Made by a program: the position numbers and the translations under genes. Below are positions 8,776 to 15,403 of a DNA stretch of 16,089 nt, in pieces. The notes under the pieces were generated by a model. That model had not been told where the DNA came from. It saw only the letters and a program-made list of their open reading frames with translations, and did not search any database. Source of the DNA: an uncultured Rhodospirillaceae bacterium. Its GTDB lineage: Bacteria; Pseudomonadota; Alphaproteobacteria; Thalassobaculales; Thalassobaculaceae. The stretch lies in NCBI GenBank assembly GCA_937891725.1, contig CALAHL010000572.1, forward strand, positions 1 to 16,089, read 5' to 3'. Every line of letters starts with the position of its first letter. Position 1 is the first letter of the stretch.

Positions 8776-8868
8776 CCGGGTCGCCCGCGCATTCGGGGCT
8801 GTCTCATTTCAAACACTTGCAATCTGTTGGGCTTCTGATTCACCCTTATCGGTGAAGGGAGGCTCGTC

Positions 8869-9546
8869 ATGCGCCGTTTGTTCGTAGCCCTCGCACTTCC
8901 CGATGCGGTCAAGGATCGCATCTCCCAGATCCAGGAAGGCCTCGATTGGGCCCGCTGGATCGATCCTGAAAACCTTCACCTGACCCTGCGCTTTGTCGGC
9001 GAAGTCGATCGCATCGTCGCGGATGATTTGGAGGCGGCGCTTTCGGTGATACGGGCGCCGGCGGTCGAGCTGGATCTCAACAGTCTCGGCCATTTCGAAA
9101 CCCGCGGCCGACCCCACGCGCTCTGGGTCGGGGTCGAGGCGGATGGCGCGCTCTGCCATCTGCGAGACCGGGTCGAGGCGGCCGCCAAACGGGCCGGACT
9201 GCGGCCGGAACGCCGCAAATTCCACCCGCACATCACGATTGCGCGGTTGCACGGAACCAGCGGGGCCGAAGTAAGCACCTGGATCGCGCACAACAGCCCG
9301 TTCAAACTGCCCCCGGTGCCGGTTCGGGAAGTCACCCTGTTCCGGAGCCGCTTGGGTCGCGCCGGCGCCCGATATGAGGCGGAGGCGATGTACCCTCTGG
9401 TTTCGTCCGCGTTTACCGTCTCGGCCTGGGATGCGGATGATACTTTGGACGATGGCGAGGAGCCGGATTGGGCCCATCCGGATTTCGATGTCTCGGAATG
9501 GGTCGGCGGCACCTGGGCGTCGACGATATCAGCCCAAAGAGGGTGA
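8869..9546 (+). CDS. thpR: RNA 2',3'-cyclic phosphodiesterase (2'-5' RNA ligase family)
   Basis: This 225-residue protein belongs to the 2H phosphoesterase superfamily. Both HxTx catalytic motifs are present: HLTL at 37-40 (in ENLHLTLRFVGEV) and HITI at 121-124 (in KFHPHITIARL), at the usual separation. The family hydrolyses 2',3'-cyclic phosphate RNA ends to 2'-phosphates and can join tRNA halves by a 2'-5' bond in vitro. RSRLGRAGARYEAEAMYPL (about 161-179) is where most family members, near 180 residues, end. Here about 40 more residues follow, acidic and tryptophan-bearing (SAWDADDTLDDGEEPDW, then SEWVGGTW). The ATG at 8869 has a strong GGGAGG Shine-Dalgarno sequence at 8857-8862, next to a 6-bp hairpin (TTCACC/GGTGAA, 8839-8856). 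Confidence 0.93.
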   Translation: MRRLFVALALPDAVKDRISQIQEGLDWARWIDPENLHLTLRFVGEVDRIVADDLEAALSVIRAPAVELDLNSLGHFETRGRPHALWVGVEADGALCHLRDRVEAAAKRAGLRPERRKFHPHITIARLHGTSGAEVSTWIAHNSPFKLPPVPVREVTLFRSRLGRAGARYEAEAMYPLVSSAFTVSAWDADDTLDDGEEPDWAHPDFDVSEWVGGTWASTISAQRG

Positions 9547-9570
9547 ACTCCAAAACATTCGCGCGAGGCT

Positions 9571-9626
9571 CCGGGATCACAACAGGATCCCGGCGCCGAC
9601 CGCTATGCCCTCGTCCCGTTTTTTTT
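9571..9626 (+). terminator. Possible terminator after thpR: hairpin plus displaced T8 run
   Basis: CCGGGATC (9571-9578) and GATCCCGG (9586-9593) form a perfect 8-bp stem around ACAACAG, 24 bases after the thpR stop. The eight-T run (9619-9626) is 25 bases beyond the stem, too far for a simple terminator. An outer pairing of CGAGG (9564-9568) with CCTCG (9609-9613) would move the end of the structure to within 5 bases of the T run. It probably ends transcription before the phn operon, but the geometry is unusual. Confidence 0.5.
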
Positions 9627-9663
9627 GCCAAATCTGATGGCATCATTTTCAGTCCTTCCGAAT

Positions 9664-9696
9664 TTGTAATCAATTCGCCATCAAATCGACGTCAAA
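9664..9696 (+). promoter_or_regulatory. Pho-box-like triple 11-bp direct repeat upstream of phnC
   Basis: Three adjacent 11-bp units are seen: TTGTAATCAAT (9664-9674), TCGCCATCAAA (9675-9685) and TCGACGTCAAA (9686-9696). Units 2 and 3 agree at 8 of 11 positions, and units 1 and 2 at 7 of 11. PhoB boxes are tandem 11-bp units of the form CTGTCAT plus four A/T bases; unit 1 matches CTGTCATAAAT at 8 of 11, while units 2 and 3 match less well. The period, the A/T end of each unit and the place upstream of a phosphonate-type transporter suggest PhoB control. A possible -10 (TTTATC, 9712-9717) follows but is weak. Confidence 0.45.
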
Positions 9697-9743
9697 CCTC
9701 AATGATTGAGCTTTATCGTGCGCCAGATCAGACGGCGAATTGA
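9670..9743 (+). repeat. 10-bp perfect inverted repeat flanking the phn control region
   Basis: TCAATTCGCC (9670-9679) is repeated exactly in inverse as GGCGAATTGA (9734-9743), with 54 bases between the arms. The pair encloses most of the Pho-box-like units and the 13-bp palindrome at 9698-9710. It could form a cruciform or looped mRNA leader, or be a pair of operator half-sites. It could also be chance. Confidence 0.35.
9698..9710. promoter_or_regulatory. 13-bp palindrome, candidate operator upstream of phnC
   Basis: CTCAAT-G-ATTGAG is a perfect 6-1-6 inverted repeat immediately after the Pho-box-like units and about 93 bases before the phnC start. A second ATTGAG half occurs at 9739-9744. 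Another perfect palindrome, TGATG-G-CATCA, lies upstream at 9635-9645. The position suits a regulator site, but the regulator is not identified. Confidence 0.35.
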
Positions 9744-9802
9744 GGCCGTTCGTCGTCTTGGGTGCTCCGAGGTTTCGTCCCTCACACAGCTGCGGAATAC
9801 GC

Positions 9803-10642
9803 ATGTTAGTCTATGACTCCGTCATACGGCAGTTCGGTGCCGTAAGTGCCGTCGACAACGTGAGCGTGCGTATCGATGAAGGATCGATGGTCGGGATCAT
9901 CGGTAAGTCCGGTGCCGGCAAGTCGACCTTGCTGCGTCTCACCAACCGGCTGATTGCGCCGACCAGCGGCAGGATTCGCTTCAACGACATCCAGATCAGC
10001 GAGCTGTCGGGCAAGGCGCTGCTCGACTGGCGGTCGGATTGCGCGATGATTTTCCAGCAATTCAATCTGATTCCGCGCCTGGACGTGCTGACCAACGTCC
10101 TGTTGGGCCAAGCCAATTCCATGGGCCTGTTCAAGAGCGTGTTCAAGCTGTTCACCGATGACGAGCGGCGTGAGGCGCTACTGGCGTTGGAACGGCTGGG
10201 CATTCTCGAAACCGCGTTGCAGCAGGCCGCCACCCTGTCCGGCGGCCAACAGCAGCGGGTCGCGATCGCCCGCGCGTTGGTTCAGCGCCCGAAGATCATC
10301 CTGGCGGACGAGCCGATCGCCTCGCTCGACCCGATGAACGCGCAGTTGGTGATGGACGCGTTGCGGCGGATCAATCGCGATGACGGCATGACCGTGATCT
10401 GCAACCTGCATACGCTGGATACCGCGCGCAATTACTGTGACCGGATCATCGGCATGCGCGCAGGCAAAGTGGTGTTCGACGGCACCGCCAAGGACCTCAC
10501 TACCGACGCCGCGCGCGAGATCTACGGCGCCGGGGCCGAGTTCGACGAGAGTTCGACCTCGACCAGCATTCGAGAGCAAGAGATTCCCGACACGCCCGTC
10601 CTACGGGAAGTCGGGGGTGCCGTCGCCGCAGGCGGCGGTTGA
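9803..10642 (+). CDS. phnC: Phosphonate/phosphate ABC transporter ATP-binding protein
   Basis: This 279-residue cytoplasmic ATPase energises uptake of phosphonate-type compounds through the PhnE permeases. All ABC motifs are intact: Walker A GKSGAGKST at 34-42, Q-loop FQQFNL near Q85/Q86, signature LSGGQQQRVAIARAL at 145-159, Walker B IILADEP at 165-171 with catalytic E170, and switch histidine H203 in NLHTLDTARNYCDRIIG. That last block and the KSVFKLFTDDERREAL insert after the Q-loop are typical of PhnC rather than other ABC ATPases. ATG 9803 is chosen because the alignable fold begins at MLVYDSVIRQFGAV; a TTG at 9740 would add 21 unsupported residues. The Shine-Dalgarno sequence is weak (CGGA). 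A tail of about 35 residues (EFDESSTSTSIREQEIPDTP onward) extends past the ATPase core. It is the first gene of the phnCDEE operon. Confidence 0.94.
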   Translation: MLVYDSVIRQFGAVSAVDNVSVRIDEGSMVGIIGKSGAGKSTLLRLTNRLIAPTSGRIRFNDIQISELSGKALLDWRSDCAMIFQQFNLIPRLDVLTNVLLGQANSMGLFKSVFKLFTDDERREALLALERLGILETALQQAATLSGGQQQRVAIARALVQRPKIILADEPIASLDPMNAQLVMDALRRINRDDGMTVICNLHTLDTARNYCDRIIGMRAGKVVFDGTAKDLTTDAAREIYGAGAEFDESSTSTSIREQEIPDTPVLREVGGAVAAGGG

Positions 10643-10715
10643 AACCCGAAGATCATCTGCGGGCCGGTCAACCGGCGCCGCACCAACAAAAGCTCATCCG
10701 AGCGAGGGGAAAATC

Positions 10716-11642
10716 ATGACATTCATGCGCACCGCGGCCGCAATGGCCGTCACCGCCATGGTCGCCGTCTCGGGCACGAACGCCGCCCTGGCGAACGATC
10801 TTGGGATCGAGGAATTCCGCATCGGCCTGCTCGGCGGCGAGAATGCCTCTGACCGTCTCCGCAGCAATGAGTGCTTGCGCGATCGGACCGAGAAGCTGCT
10901 CGGCGTGCCGACCAAACTGTTCGCTCCGGCCGACTATAACGGTGTGATCGAGGGTCTTCTGGGCGGCAATCTGGACATGGCCTGGCTGGGTGCCTCGGGC
11001 TACGCTGCGGTCTATCTGGAAGATCCGGAAGCGGTCGAGCCGGTGCTGGTCAAGATCAATGTGGACGGCTCTTACGGCTACCATTCGATCAGCTTCGCCC
11101 GCGCCGACAGCGGCGTCAAGTCGCTGGACGACATGAAGGACAAGGTCTTCGCCTTCGGCGACCCGAATTCCACCTCCGGCTACCTGATCCCGTCGATCGA
11201 GATCCCGGCTTCCGGCTATTCCATGAAGCCGGGTGAGTACTTCTCCGATGTGAAGTTCGTCGGCGGGCACGAGCAGACCATCGTCGCGGTCTACAATGGC
11301 GACGTCAACGCTGGCGTGACCTGGGCCGACGGCATCGGTTCCTGGGAGGAGGGCTACAACTCCGGCGCGCTGCGCAAGGCGGTCGACGCGGGCCTGATCG
11401 ACATGAACGAACTGGTCGAGATCTGGCGTTCCAAGGTCATCCCGGAAGGCCCGATCGTGCTGCGCAAGGCGCTGCCCGAGAAGGTCAAGCTGAAGATGGT
11501 TGGCCTGATGGCGTCGCTTGAGTCGATGGACCCGGAATGCGCCTACGGCGTGATGGCCGGTGAGGTGAAGGGCATGGCCCCGATCGATCACAGTGAGTAC
11601 GTCTCGGTGATCGAGGCCCGCAAGGCCAAGATCGGCAAGTAA
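10716..11642 (+). CDS. phnD: Phosphonate/phosphate/phosphite periplasmic binding protein
   Basis: This 308-residue substrate-binding protein captures ligand in the periplasm and delivers it to the PhnE permeases. The signal peptide is clear: basic start MTFMRT, hydrophobic AAAMAVTAMVAVSG, and a likely cut after NAALA (near 26). PhnD family blocks are present: APADYNGVIEGLLGGNLDMAW (70-90; E. coli has APDYAGIIQGM), GDPNSTSG at 148-155 (identical to the phosphonate-oxygen-binding loop in E. coli), GGHEQTIVAVYNGDVNAGVT with H185 (184-202), and IWRSKVIPEGPIVLRK (236-251). Whether the ligand is 2-aminoethylphosphonate, phosphate or phosphite cannot be read safely. Cys53 and Cys275 could form a disulfide. 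ATG 10716 has AGCGAGGGG just upstream; the upstream open frame to 10437 is out-of-frame phnC. It sits 73 bases after phnC. Confidence 0.95.
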   Translation: MTFMRTAAAMAVTAMVAVSGTNAALANDLGIEEFRIGLLGGENASDRLRSNECLRDRTEKLLGVPTKLFAPADYNGVIEGLLGGNLDMAWLGASGYAAVYLEDPEAVEPVLVKINVDGSYGYHSISFARADSGVKSLDDMKDKVFAFGDPNSTSGYLIPSIEIPASGYSMKPGEYFSDVKFVGGHEQTIVAVYNGDVNAGVTWADGIGSWEEGYNSGALRKAVDAGLIDMNELVEIWRSKVIPEGPIVLRKALPEKVKLKMVGLMASLESMDPECAYGVMAGEVKGMAPIDHSEYVSVIEARKAKIGK

Positions 11643-11659
11643 CCGATCCATGTTCTGCA

Positions 11660-11689
11660 AGCGCCGCGCGGCATCTGTCGCGCGGCGTT
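11660..11689 (+). other. Strong hairpin between phnD and phnE1
   Basis: CGCCGCGCG (11662-11670) pairs perfectly with CGCGCGGCG (11679-11687) around GCATCTGT, and a G-T and an A-T pair extend the stem. Only two T residues follow, so complete termination is unlikely. In many import operons a hairpin after the binding-protein gene protects its mRNA from 3' decay, giving more binding protein than permease. That role is inferred here from position. Confidence 0.6.
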
Positions 11690-11743
11690 CCGCATCTTGG
11701 GTCCGCGCCGGACAAGTCCAACCTTCTTTGAGTTCAGCCCGTC

Positions 11744-12610
11744 ATGACCGCCCAAACAATCACCAGCGTCGATCAGATTCTGGAACATTCCTCCGGACTG
11801 GAAAAACGTCGGAGGCTCTATTCCGGGCTGTTCGGTGCGATCTTTATCGCGCTGGTCGTCTCCGGCTTCATTGCCGCCGAGGAGATGAATTCGGGCGGGT
11901 TCGTTCAAGGCATCACCAGTTTCTTCGACTATCCCTCCGCCATCGTGGTGGAAACCTGGGAGGCGGGCCCAGCCTGGTTCGGGTTGCTGTGGACCTATTT
12001 TCCGGCCCTGATCGAAACCGTCAACATGGCCGCAGTCGCCACGATCTTTGGCACGGTGTTCGCCATGGGTCTGTCGCTCGCCGCGACCCGCGATCTGGGC
12101 GTCCACCCCGTGCTGGTTCCGATCGCACGGCGCACCATGGACATCATGCGGGCCTTTCCCGAGCTGATCATCGCCCTGTTCCTGATCTTCATGTTGGGCA
12201 CCACGCCGGTGCCTGCGATCATCGCGATCGCGTTCCACACATCGGGTGCGCTCGGCAAGCTGTTCAGCGAGGTCAATGAAAACGTTGACCGTGGCCCGCT
12301 CGAAGGCATGTCGGCCGCCGGTGCCAGTTGGTTCAAACGGGTGCGCTGGGCGGTGATCCCCCAGGTGCTGCCGAACTACACGAGCTACATGCTGCTGCGG
12401 TTCGAGATCAACATCCGCGCCTCGGCCATCCTGGGCTTCGTCGGCGCGGGGGGTATCGGAACCGAGCTGCGCAAGGCGATCAGCTGGTCAAACGGCGCCG
12501 ACATCATGGCCCTGTTCGTGCTGCTGTTCCTGACGATCATGCTGATCGACCAGTTCTCCGGCTATCTGCGTCGCAGGCTGGTCGGCTCCAGCTTCATGCT
12601 GGCGAGTTGA
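11744..12610 (+). CDS. phnE: Phosphonate/phosphate ABC transporter permease 1
   Basis: This 288-residue inner-membrane permease forms half of the translocation channel of the PhnCDE importer. It has a first hydrophobic segment at about 26-46 (YSGLFGAIFIALVVSGFIAA), then several more between about 88 and 165 (ETVNMAAVATIFGTVFAMGL and ELIIALFLIFMLG). The cytoplasmic coupling loop is seen as FSEVNENVDRGPLEGMSAAG (174-193), continuing to WAVIPQVLP (202-210). GFVGAGGIGTELR (231-243) and a final segment near 255-275 complete the binding-protein-dependent permease fold. Length is normal for PhnE. The ATG at 11744 lacks a good Shine-Dalgarno sequence, which may lower its translation relative to phnD. 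It lies 101 bases after phnD and 11 before the second permease. Confidence 0.94.
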   Translation: MTAQTITSVDQILEHSSGLEKRRRLYSGLFGAIFIALVVSGFIAAEEMNSGGFVQGITSFFDYPSAIVVETWEAGPAWFGLLWTYFPALIETVNMAAVATIFGTVFAMGLSLAATRDLGVHPVLVPIARRTMDIMRAFPELIIALFLIFMLGTTPVPAIIAIAFHTSGALGKLFSEVNENVDRGPLEGMSAAGASWFKRVRWAVIPQVLPNYTSYMLLRFEINIRASAILGFVGAGGIGTELRKAISWSNGADIMALFVLLFLTIMLIDQFSGYLRRRLVGSSFMLAS

Positions 12611-12621
12611 GGAGCCAAAGG

Positions 12622-13980
12622 ATGAGCACCCTGACCGCCCCCCCCATGGCCCCCGGCGACGCGGCCCGGATCAACGCCGGCCAGGCCGATGTGATGGCCA
12701 GGCATCGCCGTGCGGTCCTGTGGCCTGCCGGATTGCTGGCGCTTGTGTGCGTCTATCTGATCTACGCGTTCATCGCATTCGACGTTCCGGGCCTGATCGG
12801 GAAGTCGCGGCTTGACCGCGGCGTCCTGCTGGGCCTCGATTCGATCGCCTACAAGGTCCATATCGAGAAGAACCTGCGCCGCGATCAGCTTGAGATCGCG
12901 GTCGAGGGCGAGCGCGCCGCCGTCTACGAAACCCCGCCCGACTGGGTCACCATCGATGGCGCGGACCCGATGACCTCCAAGATCGACATCGATATGGGCA
13001 GCGGCTACCGGTTCGTGATCGAAGGATCTTCGGTCACCCTCACCGGTCCGGATCTATACGAGCCGCTGGTGATCACCTCGACCGAGGACGGCGTGGAGTG
13101 GAGCGGGGCCACGCCGGAATGGGTCCTGCTGGATCCCCGCAAGGTCGAGGCGCGACCGAGCCTGTTCGAACGGGTCCAGGTCACCAGCGGCCGGATCCTG
13201 GTGTTCCGGTATTTCTGGGGCTGGGAGGATTTCTGGTTCGATTTCCGTTCGCCTTTGAGCGGCCTGTCGGCCGGCGAGCTGTGGTCGCTTGCCTGGTCGG
13301 ACGACCGAATCGATGCCGAAGTCTCGAATGCGCACTTCATCTTCGACGAGTTCTGGGGCAATCCGGGCTGGCAGCACGGTGACGTCTTCAAGGCGCTGCT
13401 TGAGACCATCATCATGGCCTTTCTGGGCACGGTGGTCGCCGCCTTCATCGGTCTCCCGCTGGCTTTTCTGGCGGCCGCCAACTTCAATCCGGATCCGGTC
13501 AGCCGGTTCGCGATCCGGCGGGTCTTCGATTTCGTGCGCGGGGTCGACAATCTGATCTGGTCGCTGATTTTCATCCGCGCCTTCGGGCTTGGCCCGCTCA
13601 CCGGCGTGATGGCGATCGCGCTGACCGATATCGGCACCCTGGGCAAGCTGTTCTCGGAGGCGATCGAGAACATCGACAACAAGCAGGTCGAGGGGATGCA
13701 GTCCACCGGAGCGCCGGCGGTGACCCGTTATCGCTTCGGGGTGATCCCGCAGATCCTACCGGTGTTCATCTCGCAGTCGCTGTACTATCTGGAAAGCAAC
13801 ACCCGCTCTGCCACCGTGATCGGCGCGTTGGGGGCGGGCGGCATCGGTCTCAAGTTGGTCGAGACCCTGCGGACCGGCAAGGATTGGGAAAACACCCTCT
13901 ACATCGTCGTGCTGACGGTGATCGTTGTGATCGGGATGGACATGCTTTCAGGCTGGCTGCGGAGACGGCTTAGCACATGA
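12622..13980 (+). CDS. phnE: Phosphonate/phosphate ABC transporter permease 2, with large extra domain
   Basis: This 452-residue second permease is far longer than the usual 260-290 of PhnE. A first hydrophobic segment lies at 31-53 (AVLWPAGLLALVCVYLIYAF). Residues 54-257 form a soluble, probably periplasmic insert rich in aromatic and acidic residues (FRYFWGWEDFWFDFRSPLSG; DEFWGNPGW). From 258 a standard permease core follows: ETIIMAFLGTVVAAFIGLPL, coupling loop FSEAIENIDNKQVEGMQSTG (344-363), FGVIPQILP (372-380), and GALGAGGIGLKLVE. The core loops parallel those of permease 1, so the two probably form a heterodimer. The ATG at 12622 has AGGAG at 12610-12614, and the gene follows permease 1 by 11 bases. 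It is the last gene of the operon. Long second permeases may be common in alphaproteobacteria; I could not check this. Confidence 0.92.
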   Translation: MSTLTAPPMAPGDAARINAGQADVMARHRRAVLWPAGLLALVCVYLIYAFIAFDVPGLIGKSRLDRGVLLGLDSIAYKVHIEKNLRRDQLEIAVEGERAAVYETPPDWVTIDGADPMTSKIDIDMGSGYRFVIEGSSVTLTGPDLYEPLVITSTEDGVEWSGATPEWVLLDPRKVEARPSLFERVQVTSGRILVFRYFWGWEDFWFDFRSPLSGLSAGELWSLAWSDDRIDAEVSNAHFIFDEFWGNPGWQHGDVFKALLETIIMAFLGTVVAAFIGLPLAFLAAANFNPDPVSRFAIRRVFDFVRGVDNLIWSLIFIRAFGLGPLTGVMAIALTDIGTLGKLFSEAIENIDNKQVEGMQSTGAPAVTRYRFGVIPQILPVFISQSLYYLESNTRSATVIGALGAGGIGLKLVETLRTGKDWENTLYIVVLTVIVVIGMDMLSGWLRRRLST

Positions 13981-14010
13981 CCTGGGCGGCGCTGGTCCCA
14001 AATCCCGACA

Positions 14011-14044
14011 GCGGACCCGAAGCCGCAGGAGGCTTCGGACCCGC
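14011..14044. terminator. Hairpin shared by the convergent phnE2 and porin genes
   Basis: CCGAAGCC (14017-14024) pairs perfectly with GGCTTCGG (14031-14038) around GCAGGA. Beyond a 2x2 AC/AC internal loop, GCGG (14011-14014) pairs with CCGC (14041-14044). It fills the 76-bp gap between convergent stop codons, so it probably serves both strands. Neither side has a clear T run; the minus side reads only GGATTT further on. Termination is therefore likely but not certain to be intrinsic. Confidence 0.6.
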
Positions 14045-14056
14045 CGTCAGCTTAAA

Positions 14057-15151
14057 TCAGAACGACAGCACGATGCCGGAAATGGCGGCCCAGCCCTCGT
14101 TGTCGGCGCCGTTATCCGCTTCGAACTTGGAGCGGAAAATCGATGCGGTCGCCGTCACGCCCGGACCCAGATCATAGGCCCCGGACAGCATGATGGTCTC
14201 GTGCTTGCTGTCGCCGGCGGCCGCGCTGTCCGCAACCTCGCCGCGATAGTAGGACAAGGACACCTGAGCATCGCCGAATGCGTAGGCGGCGCCAACATCA
14301 AAGCCACGGCCGTCAAACGAAACAGCGCTATCTGTACCGCCGGACCCGTTCCCTTGGGTGTCCGCGTAGGAGCCGCCGAAGGTGAACCCGGCATAGCCGA
14401 TGTTTCCGCCGAAACTGTATCCTTCGGCGTCTTCGATGCCGGTGGCCGCGTTGTCCGGCTTGTCGGCGCGCAGATAACCTGCCGAAAGCGCCAGTTCCAC
14501 GTCACCGAAGCTGTTGACGTAGTTCACGCCGAAGGCCATGCCGGAATTGTAGAGGTCATCTGACGGCTGCACGTTGCTGTTGCGCTCGAACTCGGGAATG
14601 AACGAGGCGCCGAACTGGAAGCCTTCGAAGCGGGGCGTGAAGTAGCTGATCTTGGTCGCCTTATCCTCACCCAAATAGAGGTAGGTGGATTGAAAGGCGG
14701 AATCCTCGTTCGCGCCGGTCAGATTCACGACCCAATCCGAAACATCGCTGTCGTTGACGCCGAACCCGACATCGGGGGCCGCGTAGTGCATGAGGGCCGC
14801 GGCATTGTCCCGGTCGCCGATTTCGACCCGGCCGAAGTTTCCTTCGCTGTAGAGATAGGAATCGTCGATCTGATCTTCAGTGTCGGTATAGGTGAACAGG
14901 CCGACAGTCACGCCGAACATGAGTCCGTTGTCGAGCGTTGTTTCGCCGGCAAACTCGAGGACGCCGTCCGAATAAACATCGAACCCGTCGAAATCGCCGG
15001 TGTTGGTATCATTCTCAGCATACCCAAAGTACTGAACAAATTCTCCACCAATCCCGATCTGGATCTTCTCGGCAGCATGAGAAGTCCCGGAAATAGCTGT
15101 AGATGTCAGAAGCGCCATCGTGGCGGCAAGGGACAGTCGTCTCGCGTGCAT
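14057..15151 (-). CDS. Outer-membrane porin, Gram-negative general type
   Basis: This 364-residue outer-membrane beta-barrel porin probably forms a trimeric diffusion channel. It has a signal peptide with a basic start (MHARRLSL), a hydrophobic core and a cut after GTSHA (near 26). The mature protein begins AEKIQIGIGGEFVQYFGYAE. Alternating amphipathic strands follow throughout, with aspartate-rich loops and motifs such as LEFAGETTLDNGLMFGVTVG and GNFGRVEIGDRDNAAALMHY, the latter typical of the loop-3 constriction region of alphaproteobacterial porins. The last residue is Phe (ISGIVLSF), the usual signal for barrel assembly by BAM. The start codon (complement of 15149-15151) is preceded by GAGGAT. 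It is convergent with the phn operon and divergent from the imelysin gene. Solute preference cannot be read from sequence. Confidence 0.93.
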   Translation of the reverse strand: MHARRLSLAATMALLTSTAISGTSHAAEKIQIGIGGEFVQYFGYAENDTNTGDFDGFDVYSDGVLEFAGETTLDNGLMFGVTVGLFTYTDTEDQIDDSYLYSEGNFGRVEIGDRDNAAALMHYAAPDVGFGVNDSDVSDWVVNLTGANEDSAFQSTYLYLGEDKATKISYFTPRFEGFQFGASFIPEFERNSNVQPSDDLYNSGMAFGVNYVNSFGDVELALSAGYLRADKPDNAATGIEDAEGYSFGGNIGYAGFTFGGSYADTQGNGSGGTDSAVSFDGRGFDVGAAYAFGDAQVSLSYYRGEVADSAAAGDSKHETIMLSGAYDLGPGVTATASIFRSKFEADNGADNEGWAAISGIVLSF

Positions 15152-15285
15152 GTGATCCTCATGATCTCGTTGGATTTTTCAGCCTGATGGCGATCATCTT
15201 GTGGAGTGATTTCGACAAGAGCAATAGCGAAACTGAGCGGCGGTGTGCATGTGCAACATAAAAGTTCCAGCACATCACTCGCAAC

Positions 15286-15300
15286 TGCGTCTCGTTATCA
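15286..15300. promoter_or_regulatory. Weak second Fur-like site
   Basis: TGCGTCT-C-GTTATCA fits the Fur 7-1-7 pattern TGATAAT-N-ATTATCA at 9 of 14 positions, with a perfect TTATCA half. Its centre is 31 bp (about three helical turns) from the centre of the stronger palindrome at 15316-15332. On its own it would not be convincing. Confidence 0.25.
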
Positions 15301-15309
15301 AATTTACTA

Positions 15310-15338
15310 TTGAACTTGCGAATGATTTGCAATAAAAA
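15310..15338 (+). promoter_or_regulatory. Predicted promoter with Fur-family operator in its spacer, for imelysin gene
   Basis: TTGAAC (15310-15315) and TAAAAA (15333-15338) are separated by exactly 17 bases, and each matches the sigma70 consensus at 4 of 6. The whole spacer, 15316-15332, is a near-perfect palindrome TTGCGAAT-G-ATTTGCAA with one mismatched pair. Its inner 15 bases match the Fur 7-1-7 pattern TGATAAT-N-ATTATCA at 10 of 14 positions and keep the AAT-N-ATT core. A repressor bound here would block RNA polymerase. Imelysin-type genes are often iron-regulated, which agrees with a Fur-family (Fur or Mur) site. Confidence 0.55.
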
Positions 15339-15403
15339 TTCTCAGCGCTGGGCAAGAGACCTGCGTCCGGGACGGGGACCACGGCGTGCCCGCATCCGAT
15401 CGA

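Noticed and set aside
8762..8781. Hairpin ACCCGG/CCGGGT overlapping the aldo/keto reductase stop codon
   Set aside because: The 6-bp stem has no T run after it; too weak to call a terminator.
9665..9670. TGTAAT as a phnC -10 element
   Set aside because: It matches 5 of 6, but the bases 17 upstream (ATCATT) do not resemble a -35. It is kept only as a rival explanation to the Pho-box-like unit 1.
9740..9802. Extended phnC start at TTG 9740
   Set aside because: It adds 21 residues not typical of ABC ATPases and would place coding sequence over the AT-rich control region; ATG 9803 begins the fold directly.
10437..10715. N-terminal extension of phnD in the open frame from 10437
   Set aside because: This part is out-of-frame phnC, and it would place the clear signal peptide internally. 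ATG 10716 has a good ribosome site.
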